The notes under the pieces were generated by a model. It saw only the letters and a program-made list of their open reading frames with translations. It was not told the origin of the DNA and ran no database searches. Source: Cladophialophora immunda (lineage: Eukaryota; Ascomycota; Eurotiomycetes; Chaetothyriales; Herpotrichiellaceae). Taken from it: a stretch of DNA of 64,000 nucleotides. Below, in pieces: positions 43,505 to 54,783 of the stretch. Position numbers and translations under genes: made by a program. Every line of letters begins with the position of its first letter. Within the stretch, counting starts at the first letter, position 1. The stretch spans positions 1-64,000 of the forward strand of contig NW_015622549.1 of NCBI RefSeq assembly GCF_000835495.1, in the 5' to 3' direction.

Positions 43505-45706
43505 ATGTGGAGGCCATCGGCAGTGGCATTGGCCTCTCTGGCTCTCCTTCCATCTGTGCTGGGAACAGATATCTTGAAAACAAATGGCTTCTCCAATTGC
43601 AACAACGGGACATCAACAATCAAGGTCAACAATGTCGACATCTCTTTTGATCGGTCGACGAACAAGATCGACTTTGATGTCTCCGGCTCCAGCACAAAGC
43701 AACAGTTCGTCACGGCCGAACTGATTGTAACTGCATATGGCATCAAAGTGTACAACAATACCTTCGATCCCTGTGATGATTCCACCAAAGTCGACCAGTT
43801 GTGTCCCGGTAAGTCGAATGATGCTTTTGTCTGCTAAGCACAACGATACTAACGATGCTCAGTTCCGGCATCATCATTTTCCGCCAATGGATCACAAGTC
43901 ATCCCATCACAGTACACCTCACTCATTCCTTCAATAGCCTACTCTCTGCCCGATCTCGATGGAACCGCTCAGATGGTTCTCAAGGCCAAAGACGGACAAG
44001 AACTGGCCTGCATTCAATCCGGTGTTTCTAATGGCAAGACTACGGATGTGCCAGCGGTGTCGTATGTCGCGGCGGCCATCGCTGCCGGCGCGTTGGCGGT
44101 GTCACTGCTCGGCGCGGCTGCCACTGGAGCACATCCTGGCTCGACTTCTTCCAGTCCTGGCTTTTTCGAGGTCATGTGCTGGTTTCAAGGAATGGCAATG
44201 AACGGTATGCACTCGGTCACGTACCCCGGCGTGTACCGCAGCTTTGCAAAGAACTTCGCTTTCAGCACTGGCCTCATCTCTTGGGGTGGGCTCCAGCGGT
44301 CAATTGACTCCTTTAGATCTCACACGGGAGGCAATTTGACCAACGACAGCTATGACTACCTTAGAAACGCGACTCTGGTTTTCCCGGACGGCACCACCAC
44401 CAAAACCACGACCGGCATCGCAAAGCGATCAGTCTCATTGATGCTTCGCCAGATCACCACTTCCGTCAGCAATAACACCAGCGCAGATTCTGGCGACAGC
44501 AATTCCAAGGAATCACACCTTGTCAAAGGCATTCAGGGCTACGTCGAGCAGCTCACGATTCCCCAGGCCAACACCTTCATGACCGTCCTCCTGATCTTCG
44601 CAATTGTTGTTGCGGCCATCGTGGTCGGTATTCTTCTTTTCAAAGTCATTCTCGAGGCGTGGTCGCTTTTCGGCAGATTCCCCAAGTCTCTGACCACTTT
44701 CCGCAAGGAATATTGGCGCATCATGGCTCAAACCATCACCAACCTGATTTTCCTGCTCTACGGCGTCTGGACCCTGTACTGCATTTATCAGTTCACACAC
44801 GGCGACTCGTGGGCGGCCAAGCTTCTTGCAGGTCTCACCCTGGGCACGTTCACGGCGATCTTGGGATTCTACATCTTCAAGATTTGGAGCGTGGTCAGCA
44901 AGATGAAGAAGATTGAAGGCGACGCAAGTGCTCTGTTTGAAAACAAGGAGACCTGGAAGAAGTACAAGCTCTTCTACGAAAACTACAAGAAGGGATATTG
45001 GTGGCTCTTCATCCCAGCCATTGTCTACATGTTCGCCAAAGGGTGCGTTCTGGCTGCAGGCGACGGTCATGGCCTCGTTCAAACAATTGGCCAGTTGATC
45101 ATTGAGGCTCTCATGCTCTTTCTGCTTCTGTGGAGCCGGCCGTACCAGCGCAAGTCGGGCAACTGGATCAACATCATCATTCAAATCGTCCGTGTCATGT
45201 CGGTCGTTTGTATCTTGATTTTTGTGGAAGAGCTTGGAATCGCACAGACCACAAAGACCATCACCGGCGTCGTCCTGATTGTGGTCCAGTCTGCTCTGAC
45301 CGCCATCCTTGCATTTCTGATTGTCATCAACAGCATCATTTCTTGCTGCAGAGAGAATCCCCACCGCAAACGCCGCAAGGCTGCACAAAAGAATCTTTCC
45401 CAGGACCTCGAGGGCGATTCTTTCCTTCTCCAGCCAAAGCCGTACTCTGCATCATCTCCCCGTCACAACCGCGACATGTCTGAATTTGGACAGAGCTACG
45501 AACCGATGCGCGCTCAGGCTTACTCGCGATTCGGGCCGCGCGGAGAGGAAAGCGAAGAGACTTTGGTAAAGGGTGCTGCTGGCATGGGGGCGAGCAGTTA
45601 CCGCAGCTTGAGCCAGGGGAGGAGTGAGCACGCTGGAAGTCCTCCTCCGTTCTCGAGGGAACCAAGATTGCCTGATTTGGCCTTTGAACAATATCGTCAT
45701 AAATAA
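43505..45706 (+). CDS. FLC/TRP-like membrane protein (ML-like domain plus TRP domain)
   Basis: Integral membrane protein of the fungal flavin-carrier (FLC1-3)/Pkd2-like family, linked in yeast to ER FAD transport, calcium and wall integrity. About 715 residues; exons 43505-43808, 43863-45706. Seen: signal peptide (WRPSAVALASLALLPSVLG); a luminal ML-like domain with paired Cys (to about residue 170); an N-glycosylated loop; then about nine hydrophobic helices between about 190 and 600 (for example VLLIFAIVVAAIVVGILLF and WWLFIPAIVYMF); and a basic, Ser-rich cytosolic tail of about 115 residues. Length and order match the family. Which of the FLC paralogues it corresponds to cannot be told. Confidence 0.9.
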
Positions 45707-46809
45707 AAGGAGGGTGAAAGATGAGGATGTCTGCGCTACAATTCAGTCCTTGAGTATGGCGCGCTGCTGTATATCGTCGAGGGCACGGTACACTTCTGAT
45801 TTCTAAAAGCATAGCGTTGGTCAATATTGGGCACGACACGAATCGATATTGGCAATGAGCTGCCATGATGATATTACATAGATATACTACACTAATACTA
45901 CACCCTGCACATATATATGCTCAACTTGTTCTCGACGGTCATTATGTATTGTCACGCAGTCGAACTTTTCCGTCGATGACAGGAGCCTCTTCAGTTACAA
46001 GGACATGCTCTATTTGATGTTGGGGAAGAATCGTAAATTGCCCTAGTTCCAGATATCACAGATCATACGACCGAGAGGCTTAATTGTTGCTGTGCTGCAA
46101 TTGAGTCCGCCTCGCACCTATCTCAAATACACTTTGTGGCCAGATCGAATCTGATTTTGCCCCTTTCTACCACAACCATCTCTTCCTCTCCAACCATGCA
46201 TCCCCCATTAATGCCTCCAAAGTGGTACCAGCATTAGGTCTAGTCGCTAACATTATTATAGACAGGAACGCTTCAAACAGAACTGCTAACACTTTCAATA
46301 TGCCTGCGATCTGCCTGCTCCCTACGGCGTCGTTTGAGGAGGTCTCACGTGGCTCACATGGTCTACTACGCGACACAGAGACCGAACTGGTTCTAGCCCT
46401 TTGCAACAACTCAGGTCAGATTGGCAGCTCGAAGGTCTGTTATTGTCAAGATACTGACTTGGCCAAAGAAAAAGAACGTTCGCGGCATCTCATAGAATCC
46501 GGGTTTCGCCAGATGTTTTGCGTCGATTGAGACTGAGCGACAAAAAGAATGTTGTCGACCAGGGGACAACAAAGAATTCGTTTCCCACATGCCAACACCC
46601 TCTGAGTCCAAGTTCTCAGATCTGAATGACTCGGGGAGTGAGCGCACCTTCCCTGAAGATACAACGCCCACGACAATAAGTCCCCCTCTCAGCTGTGGAC
46701 GCAATCAAATTGTACCAGACATCCTGAACGTCCTTGTTTCCTCCTGCGACAGTCTCAGCGGGATCACGGCCTCCAGCTACTTGGTTGTACTTTTTCCGTC
46801 ACTCGCAAA
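45707..46809. other. Intergenic 1.1 kb
   Basis: FLC-like 3' flank and the upstream region of the pseudogene. AT-rich in 45870-46110. A 102-codon frame at 46222-46530 has no recognisable domain. Confidence 0.55.
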
Positions 46810-48531
46810 ATGGCTCCAAAACGGCTCAATAAAAAGCAGGCAGAGCCCATCAAAGGTGTATTTCCCTCCTTTCATTCCCCAACTGCCTATACTAACAACT
46901 CCAAGAGGAGCACTCCGAGGGTACAATAAAGAGCAACAGCCCTACCTCTACTCGCAAAAATCTTCGGTCGCAACAACTACGCTCTTTTGTTACAATCGCC
47001 AACCAGACTCTCTCGGTCGACGCGATCGAAAATCCTCATTCCTCTCTTCCAGAGCCTATCGCACTCCCAGGGACCAGAGCCCAGAAGCAAAAGGATCCTA
47101 TCGACGACAAGCACTCGCAACGACGATCAGACAAAGATTTGCCAGGTATATTATTACCCACCGCGATGGTCAGCCCGCCAGAGGATAGGGGTACTGAGCG
47201 ATCGGATGATCCCAAAGAGTGGTATTCAAAGAAACGACATCCATATCTGCCAAAACTTCAGCTCACCGCGGTAAATCTAAAGAGGCTTCAAGGCCAACTG
47301 AAGACGCCCAGCGAGATGGTTATTACTCCTGCACGTCGAGGTAGGAAGCGGAGAGTTGCACCACTGCCGGGAGCAAGCCATTCAACTTTGTTCCCAGACT
47401 CAACAACCAGGAGCCTATCACCAAACGGTGCAGCTAGTACCTATCGCTTCAAAACTCTTCGTCGCGCCAGGATATTTGTTCGCCCTGAACCTCCGTCGGC
47501 AGAGATTCAGTCCCATTTGAATTAAATCTTTTTCAGTCATGAGATATCCGAAAACAGGAAGACCGAGATCTTCGGTATAGGAGAGAAAATGTCCAAAGAT
47601 TTCTATCACAGCCTTCTGTCAGCGGTGAGAGAAGATGACTTGGTAGCGCCGATCATTGAGGCTTTGAAACAAATGGATAAAGGCGGGATCTTGGCTTTTC
47701 GGAGAAAGGCTGGTGCGTTCTCCCTTTGGCTCTGGCGTGTATATAATGGTGTGCTAATTTTTGACTCCAGACTGGCATACGACTTTGACAACTGATTCTG
47801 TCGACGCCGATCCCGAACATTAAGCTGCCAGCGAGACAGATGATTCTGTCAGTCGAACCATCAAACGACAAAAGAAAGATGACGGGTCTTCCTCAGACAA
47901 ATCGCCTTCAATGACCCCGACAACGGCATCCGAGTGCAACTTGTATGGGACTATCAGGCCCCCTCGTCCTGATGCTACAGTCGGCTTTCGCGATTCAATG
48001 ATTGGGGACGCATTACGGAAGCAGGGCATGAACAAGCTCAAGGCGGATGAGGATCTAGCAGACTTGGAACACGAGCAAACGCTTCTCTCGGATCCTACGC
48101 GGACTTCCTTGGACGTCCGGTTCCCAATGCTAGTGGTTGAAGGCGAAGGGTACGCTACTGGGGCGAATGGCTTCGGAGCAGAGAATCAAGCGGCTATGGC
48201 AAGAAGTTGTATGATCAATCTTCTGCGGCAGCTGACTGATCTACAAAAGGAGACCTCGCCAGATGCACAGCCTGAAGGGATGGGACCCTTCGCCTTCTCT
48301 TTCTGTACGCAGGGACCGTGGCTTGGATTCTGGGTCCACCACACCGTCGAAGAGGAGAGCATCACCGAGTACCACATGAACCTCTTGATGGCGTGTCACA
48401 CGTCCTTTGTCGCTGAGGTGCAAAGGCTCCTTCTCTTGGTGGAGCAGGTCATGAGTTGGTACGGGAACGAGTTTTTGGACGGGGTTGCGGACCAGCTGGT
48501 CGATCTCTCCAGGCGTCCTTTTACCGGCTGA
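46810..48531 (+). pseudogene. DUF7924-like fungal protein, two in-frame stop codons
   Basis: Reads as a gene of a widespread fungal family of unknown function (DUF7924-like, possibly related to restriction-type nuclease folds). Introns at about 46856-46906, 47148-47186 and 47712-47770 join one continuous frame from ATG 46810 to TGA 48531, but the frame holds TAA at 47523-47525 and TAA at 47821-47823. Residues on both sides of each stop still fit the family: IGEKMSKDFYHSLLSAVRED after the first, and VRFPMLVVEG, AENQAAMARSCMINLL and PFAFSFCTQGP after the second. Both stops could each come from a single C-to-T change in CAA. Other explanations are assembly errors or a split gene with the conserved domain starting at 47911. 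Confidence 0.75.
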
Positions 48532-48771
48532 TATTGTCCTTCCGACCCAATATTCATTGGGGAGAAGGCGGGTCGAAAGGCGAGGTGTTGACTCAGATAC
48601 CAGGTTTCGCTGGCTCGGTCGTTTTGGGCAGTACTGATCTGACTTTTCCTTGGGGAACTATCGGGACATCACGGCTCTAAACGCGCAGGGTGAAAGAGAA
48701 AAGGGAAAAAAAGGGGGACATGAAAGGGACAAAAGACTTTGCAATGGCGGTTAATATATATTATCTCCAAA

Positions 48772-49830
48772 TCAGAGCAGCCAACCGAGATTCGCAACGA
48801 CTGAACAGGCCAGCAACAGGCACATGGTCCACGACATCGTGGTAGTGGCAAACCCAGCAGTAGCAGCAGCAGCACTGTTACTGGCGCTCTCGCCCTCGTG
48901 GAAGCCATCCTTGTCGCCGCCGAGATACCCAGCGCCCAGGTCCGTCAACCTGCCGTGCCCGTCGAACAAGCTCACCTGGTCGCCGGTCCACTCGTTGCCG
49001 TCGCCGCCGCTGCTCCGGAACGCGCCGAACCAGGCGTACCGGGGGACGTAGGCCAGGGCGTCCAGGTAGGGGAGGGAGTCGTTGAAGAAGGCCTGGGTCG
49101 CGGCAGCGGGGGCCGCGGGGAGGGCGAACTCGGTGACCCAGAGGGGCTTCGCCGGGTACAATGCGTGCAGGGTGCCCAGCCACGAGGCCATGCCGGCGAG
49201 GTCGCCGTACCAGTGCGCGGCGACGAAGTCGAACGCGCACCCGCCCGCGGGCCGGCGCCGGAAGCACGACACATTGAAGGCCCGGAGCCACTCCAGCCCG
49301 CGCGCCGACCCCGTCGTCGCCGGCAGCGACACCTGCAGGTGGTACGGCGCGGCGCGCAGCGGCAGGATCGTGTCGATATACACCTGCGCGGCGTGGTCGG
49401 GCGCCGAGTCGGTCCCGCCGGTCGAGGTGTCGCCGTCCGGCTCGTTGAAGGTTAGGACGTGCGTGACCCTGTTCCCGCGACCGCCGCCGCCCGATGATGC
49501 CGCAAGGGGGATCCCCGCGCTGCCGTTGAGGATGGCCTTGATCGTGTCGACGGACGCCGCGGCGTCGCTCGCCGAGTGCACCATGGGCACAAACTCCGTG
49601 CTCCACTGCGCCAGCGAGCTCGAGGGGCCCGGCCAGGGGCTGTAATTATAGTACCACGTCAGCGGCGAGTTGGAGGTGGTGAAGATGTGCGAGTCCGACT
49701 CCGAGTGGTCGGTCGCGATGTAGCAGAGGCCGCGTTTGGGGAAGGTCGAGTTGGCTGCCGATCCATGAGAGAGGGGTATGAGGGACAGTAGGAGGGTTGG
49801 TATTGTTATTGTCTGATACGAGGACCTCAT
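48772..49830 (-). CDS. GPI-anchored glycoside hydrolase family 128-type protein (Asl1-like)
   Basis: A 352-residue extracellular protein likely to act on, or bind, beta-1,3-glucan of the cell wall. Seen: signal peptide at the N-terminus (ITIPTLLLSLIPLSHGSA); a TIM-barrel GH128 domain with RGLCYIATD-type beginning, WYYNYSPWP, the acid/base Glu in LTFNEPD (near 131) and the nucleophile Glu in WVTEFAL (near 233); AWFGAF near the domain end; then a Ser/Ala-rich stretch and a hydrophobic C-terminus (MCLLLACSVVANLGWLL) typical of a GPI signal. Single exon. The coding part is markedly richer in G+C than neighbours, with third positions nearly all G or C. Confidence 0.88.
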   Translation of the reverse strand: MRSSYQTITIPTLLLSLIPLSHGSAANSTFPKRGLCYIATDHSESDSHIFTTSNSPLTWYYNYSPWPGPSSSLAQWSTEFVPMVHSASDAAASVDTIKAILNGSAGIPLAASSGGGGRGNRVTHVLTFNEPDGDTSTGGTDSAPDHAAQVYIDTILPLRAAPYHLQVSLPATTGSARGLEWLRAFNVSCFRRRPAGGCAFDFVAAHWYGDLAGMASWLGTLHALYPAKPLWVTEFALPAAPAAATQAFFNDSLPYLDALAYVPRYAWFGAFRSSGGDGNEWTGDQVSLFDGHGRLTDLGAGYLGGDKDGFHEGESASNSAAAATAGFATTTMSWTMCLLLACSVVANLGWLL

Positions 49831-50976
49831 GGTTGTACTCGCTTAGAGTGATGGTGGCGGTTCGTCTTTGTGGACGAGGCTGAGCCGGAAAAGGGGACTC
49901 CCTTGTAGCAATCAATAGCACCGCACAAGGATCCCGGCTCTTGTCCTGCTTGATGCCGTGGCTGTGTACCTAGTGACTCTGACAATGATTCCAATATCCT
50001 TCTATATCGTGTATGGGTTGTCGTCCTCTCATGTATCATGTCGATGGAGGGCAAGACTGCGAACCAGAAACTCGCTCAACGGGGGTATCAATATAGACTA
50101 AGCGTATGATCTCGTTAAGTAAGCAAGTAAAGCATTCGACACGTAGTATCAGCGACAGACAAACAAGTAGGAACGCTCGCTCAGATCGGGAGGCACACGA
50201 GTCAGGACTGAGGTACTGCTCGGGATATACAAAGTACACAGCAAATCTTGAGGAGGGGAGGAGATATGGGAAATATATCCATCATCATCACCATCATTAT
50301 CATGAGTCCGAGGTACCCTCGCCTCAGACGGCGATCCAATCCGGTTTGAAGAGTTGGCGAGTCTGCAGCGACGAATACCCAACAGATGAGGGAGGGAGGA
50401 GGGTCGCGCGCATGAGGAGAGAAGCAAACTGCGTGATTGGATTGAGGCGTCGATCGCCCGTCCAGAGCTTGCGCCACCTTTGTCGTTACGTGGCAAACCC
50501 GCAGGTAGAAGCTCAAGGGTGGGAGCTTGAAGCTGTCTTGTCGAATCTATGGGCTTCGTGCCAGGGGAGGCGATCACCACGGTAGCGCGTGTGAAAGAGA
50601 CGCTTCCTTGATTTCCTGATCGGGGCGCAAAGGGGGAACTGGTGCGATATACAAGATTGACGTCATAGGCTGATCAGATGCACCGGATGGGGGGCAATAA
50701 CTACAACGACCATTTGCACAGCCACAAACTTCAATCCTCTATATCGTGCCAAATGACGATGCTCTTCAAGTGCTGATCAACTGAGAGGGTATGGCCATCT
50801 ATTGACAAGCTGCTATGCCCGACCGCAGCGACAACTCAACACCTGCCCAGCTTCGACCCAATGCCTCGATGTTTTGCAGACAGAAAAACTCCGAAATGCG
50901 AGGGATGGGCTCGCTGTCTTTTCTCATTCCCTGCTAGATCCATAAACGATCTATAGACCCACCACGCTGATCTTCT
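49831..50976. other. Intergenic 1.1 kb, no gene seen
   Basis: The upstream region of the GH128-type gene (-) and the 3' flank of the b5 reductase (-). Overlapping 140-160-codon frames on both strands at 50106-50585 lack a domain and are not called. A CATCAT-type simple repeat lies at 50280-50303. Confidence 0.5.
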
Positions 50977-52032
50977 CTAGAAGCAAAACACCTGGTCTTC
51001 CAGTTTACTGACCGGTCTAGCCTTTTGGTACCCGAGGCTTTCGGTGGCCTTCTTCAATGCGCTGACCATGGGCGGGGGACCACAGATCAGGATTTTCATG
51101 TCAGGTCCCGGCGCCGGGAGTTTGGCCTTGATCATATCTGCAGTCACAAAGCCTACTCCGCCGTCCCATTTCTCAGGCGGGTTGTTCAGGACATAGTAGA
51201 CGCTGAAGTCGGGGTCTTCCTTGTCCAACGCGTCAAGCTGCTCCTTCAGCAAAATATCGTCAGGGTTGACGTTGGCAAAAATCAGATCCACCTTGGTGGT
51301 GTCTTTTCCGCCGTTTCGGGGCCGACCACGGTTGATGGCGCGGATGATCTGCAGCATGGGCGTGATTCCTGTTCCGCCTGCAATCATGCCAATGCGTTTG
51401 CACATGTTCGGGGTGTACACCATGGCGCCCTTGGGACCGCGGACTTTCATGGTATCCCCAACCTTCAAGGTAGTCATGTGAGCGCTGATATTGCCCTGGG
51501 GGTACGCTTTGATCATGAGCTCAAAGAAACCTTGGTCCTCGTCGGAAGAGATAGGTGTATATGACCGGACTACCTCTTTATCGGCGCCCTTGGGTGTTGC
51601 TGCCAACGACATGTGCTGGCCAATGGGGAGACCCAGAATGTCCGTGGGCCGGGGCAGGTCGAATCGGTAGATGGCCACATTGTGGGAGGTCTTGGTGATC
51701 TTGGTCAATGGGAATTCTTGGAAGGCGTCGGGCTTCAGGACTTTTCGTGACGATGCTGTGATTCACAAATGTCAGTTGGATTTCTGTCTGGCATCAACTG
51801 CGACAAGACTTACGGGTCAAGCCAGCGAAGATCTTGTAGCCCCCGACAATGGCAGCGAGGGCGACTGCGTAAGGGACATATTCCCGCTTAACGATGGCGA
51901 CTCCAACGATCAGAAGCACCGAGGGGATATACACGCCATTGATGTTGGCCTGCGAAAACGCCGGGTTTCTGAGAGATCAGGTGAGCGTTGAAGAAACAGT
52001 TGAGAAAGGTGCACGTAGACGACTTACCCCAT
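50977..52032 (-). CDS. cbr1: NADH-cytochrome b5 reductase
   Basis: Membrane-bound flavoprotein passing electrons from NADH to cytochrome b5, supporting fatty-acid desaturation, sterol synthesis and P450 reactions. About 312 residues; exons 52032-52028, 51968-51814, 51755-50977. Seen: an N-terminal TM helix ([15 protein letters not shown]), the FAD motif RSYTPIS, the QGNISAHM segment, the NADH-binding [15 protein letters not shown], and CGPPPM near the C-terminus, ending in VFCF as in the family. The first exon would contribute only five bases (ATGGG); the splice restores an N-terminus of the CBR1 type, which argues for the model, but an alternative upstream start is possible. Could in principle serve the two P450s of module B. 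Confidence 0.92.
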
Positions 52033-52720
52033 GGCTGCAAGAGATGGCACAGTGCTTTTCCCTTCCTATCTCCCTGAAGCAAAGGCCACCGCAAATAGCA
52101 AAGACGACCAAGGGAATTTTGACCTGTTCAAGCAGATTTTTTGTGGTCGGGGTCACAAAAATATATCGGAATTGGGGAAGTTCTGGACTTGGGATCTTTC
52201 GGCAGGCGCTGCGGTGAGCAGCGTTGTGCGTGGGGCCCGTTCGCGGGATGGAGTGGCCTGTTCAGTTAGAGGCCCGGGGGGTCTTCGCTAGGCACTAGCT
52301 GTTGGAGGGGTGCCGCCACTCAGAGCCAGCTGCCGCCCAGGTGTCTTTGACTGTATATGGTGACAAAGTGCGGGGCGTTTCCGATGAAGAAGCCATGAAA
52401 ATATTATTGTTGTGTCAGACAGAATCTGGGAGCCCTGTGGCCCGCCTCCTCTCACCTCCCCGTCTACCAGTTCGGGTGTATATGTGGGGAGACACTCGGT
52501 CAGACTGTGCCGTTCAACTGCGCTGTCAACCTCGCCGAGCAGCGGAAGGACAACGAACGTCTTCGGGATTGTTCGTAGCTCCATCTGCGCGTACAATACC
52601 CGGTGCTCTCCATCTTGGGTCAACTGATCCGGCGAAAGACTACCCTCTACGGAACCCCCTGCGCCCAGCGAGGAAGACCTTGTCCCATTGCAGACGAAGA
52701 CTGGGAGCACGCAGAAACCT
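52033..52720. promoter_or_regulatory. Divergent promoter between b5 reductase and GIG1-like genes
   Basis: A 0.69-kb shared region between divergent starts. Short frames inside are not supported. No site assigned. Confidence 0.5.
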
Positions 52721-53448
52721 ATGGCTTCAAACCCCGACAATACCCCGTCCCCGTTCCCTCTCACGGCAGTGGATCAGTCTGTCCTGGCCATGACAGATGA
52801 CCAATTCCATCCACACACCTGGGAAGAACTGAAACAGGTCATTGGTGTGTGCTCCGCTGCACATGGTCTCATTGGGTCAGCTTCCCTTTCTTTTTCTGAC
52901 AGGTTTCGACAGCCGAGCACAACCTCAGCATACTCAAAAGGTGGCCTTCAGACTTGAGACGCTACATCAAGTGGTCAAGCCAGACGAAGGCGACCTATGG
53001 CAGCGTCCCCAATTTTGTCATGAGGGAGCGACTGAAATGGACCCCTTTACCTTCGTCGACCCCGGAAACAGGACCCAGATTCGCCGTCAATAACCCTGTC
53101 CCTTTCGCAGATGAGGCAGATTATAAGATCCTGGTCAACGACTGGCCATATGGATTGGCCCCTGGTATTAGGCACATCATTGTGTGGCTCAAGACCCGAT
53201 TGGAATCAGAGCCGACCAGAGGCGACATGACACCCAGATCAAGACAGCAAGTCGAGGATTTCATTCAGTCTACCTTTGTGGATCGAGTCAAGGATCTGCC
53301 AGGTGAGCAGGAAAAAGTTATGTGGTTCAAAAATTGGACGGCGTTGCAATCTGTGCCGGGAATGGAGCATGTCCATGTCTTAGTGAGAGACGTCCCCGAC
53401 GATATCATTCGAGACTGGACAGGCGGAGATCAACCTATAAATAATTAG
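52721..53448 (+). CDS. GIG1/DUF3605 family protein (N-acetylglucosamine-induced type)
   Basis: About 220 residues from exons 52721-52837 and 52903-53448. The DUF3605 pattern is clear: HTWEELKQ near the start, RYIKWSSQTKATYGSV in the middle, and the signature YKILVNDWPYGLAPGIRHIIVWLKT, followed by an acidic-basic tail with WFKNWTALQSVPGMEHVHVL. The Candida relative GIG1 is induced by N-acetylglucosamine; its biochemical function is not known. The intron boundary was set at 52838, which leaves the exons in phase. Ends 96 bp from the end of the convergent NFKBIL1-like gene. Confidence 0.9.
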
Positions 53449-53544
53449 ACTGTGCAATACGGAATGAGGCGCAGCTCCAGGATGATAGAAAGAGAAAGGG
53501 GATTAGAAGTGGCATTTGCCTCAACTCCCCTAAAGTTGTTTTCA

Positions 53545-54558
53545 TTATGCAGCCTTGTCGCGAATTTCGTTCCATATAGCATCGAGCGCCTGAAAGACCG
53601 CTGTGACCGCCTTCAGGGTGTCCTCGTCGATTTTCATGAACCCATACCGCTGCTGGATCTTGTCAGGGTGCCATCGGACTCTCTCGGCCTTGACGACGCT
53701 CGAGAATGAATCCCTGCCCTCCGGAACTTCGAAAGCGGCTGTAGCTTTTCTAATAAACCGTCCGATTTCTTCCCTATTCACATCTTTGCGTTTACCTGAC
53801 TCGACGGGCCACGCAATTTTGTTGCGGAGAAAGAGCTGCTCGCCCTCGCCCTCGAGTCTCTGCCGATTTTGAGCAAGGCTCTGGAGATCTGCCCAGCGGC
53901 GCAAATAATCCTCCCACAAGCTCTGCCACCGCTTGCGCTCCTTGCGCTTCTCCCCTCGTCGGAGACTGGCTTCGATCTGTGTGTTGAAAATGTGATCGTC
54001 GTGCCTGGCGTGCTGCCTCTCGCGTTCTGATCTGTTCTCTTCGTCGCGTACCCTTTGTTTCTCCCGTTCTCTTTCTCTCCTCTGTTCTTCTTTGGCAGCT
54101 TCTATCCCTTCCCAGCTCTTTTCCCACATTTTCCGCCGGACGAATTGTGCGTATTCCTCGTCGGTCATGCGTTCCAACTCTCCGGTCTCTTCATCTTGAT
54201 AGGTGTCGGGATAGTTGTGTATAGGCTGTCCGTAGACGCCCTCCCAGAACGCCGCCCCTTCGTCGTCTCCGAGCGCATCGAACAGCGACTCTCGAAATGC
54301 CTGGTCGGGCGACAGATAATTCAAGGTTCGTTCGTGTGAGTGCGACTGAGCGGTGCCGTGCCGTGACGACCTGCGGCGTTTCCTGTGCTTATGCGCAGAG
54401 TCTTGGTCCTTCCGTCGCTTGTGACCCCTTGACTCATTCTCGTCGCCATCTTCATTGTCCTTCTTGGACTTGAAACGAAAGCGTTTCGATCGTTCTCCTT
54501 CGCGACTATTTTGTGCCGCTGTCTCCTCATGCGACTGGGGGTCTGACGCTTCGGACAT
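53545..54558 (-). CDS. NF-kappa-B inhibitor-like 1 (NFKBIL1)-type protein
   Basis: A 337-residue single-exon protein. The N-terminal 100 residues are basic and Ser-rich (KRRKDQDSAHKHRKRRR), consistent with a nuclear protein. A long charged helix follows (about 140-230, EEQRREREREKQRVRDEE), probably coiled coil. The C-terminal domain contains RVRWHPDKIQQRYG, a J-domain-like HPD motif that is typical of fungal proteins annotated as NFKBIL1-like. Fungi lack NF-kappa-B, so the name reflects homology only; a role in splicing or chaperoning is possible. The first ATG of the frame is at 54558. It shares a 225-bp divergent promoter with the arginyl-tRNA synthetase gene. Confidence 0.85.
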   Translation of the reverse strand: MSEASDPQSHEETAAQNSREGERSKRFRFKSKKDNEDGDENESRGHKRRKDQDSAHKHRKRRRSSRHGTAQSHSHERTLNYLSPDQAFRESLFDALGDDEGAAFWEGVYGQPIHNYPDTYQDEETGELERMTDEEYAQFVRRKMWEKSWEGIEAAKEEQRREREREKQRVRDEENRSERERQHARHDDHIFNTQIEASLRRGEKRKERKRWQSLWEDYLRRWADLQSLAQNRQRLEGEGEQLFLRNKIAWPVESGKRKDVNREEIGRFIRKATAAFEVPEGRDSFSSVVKAERVRWHPDKIQQRYGFMKIDEDTLKAVTAVFQALDAIWNEIRDKAA

Positions 54559-54783
54559 GCTCAAACAACCTCATCTATACTCGAGAGGATGTGTTGAGTG
54601 GTGGGCGGCGATTGTGACCTGACGTGCAAGTCTGCGCGGCAGTTGGAAACCCGGAGGTAGCGAGGCTGTGCGCAATAAAGTTGATCCGTTCCGACACATG
54701 CATGCCAAGATATCAAATGATTCGACTCAAATTTGAGACTGTCGGTGGCAGTGGAGAAATATAATGACTCCCCTCAAGGGAGG

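Noticed and set aside
44513..45388. 291-codon minus-strand frame opposite the FLC-like gene
   Set aside because: Antisense shadow of a clear membrane protein gene.
48878..49606. Long frames in other phases inside the GH128-type gene
   Set aside because: High GC removes stops in all frames; only the minus frame with signal peptide, catalytic Glu residues and GPI signal is credible.
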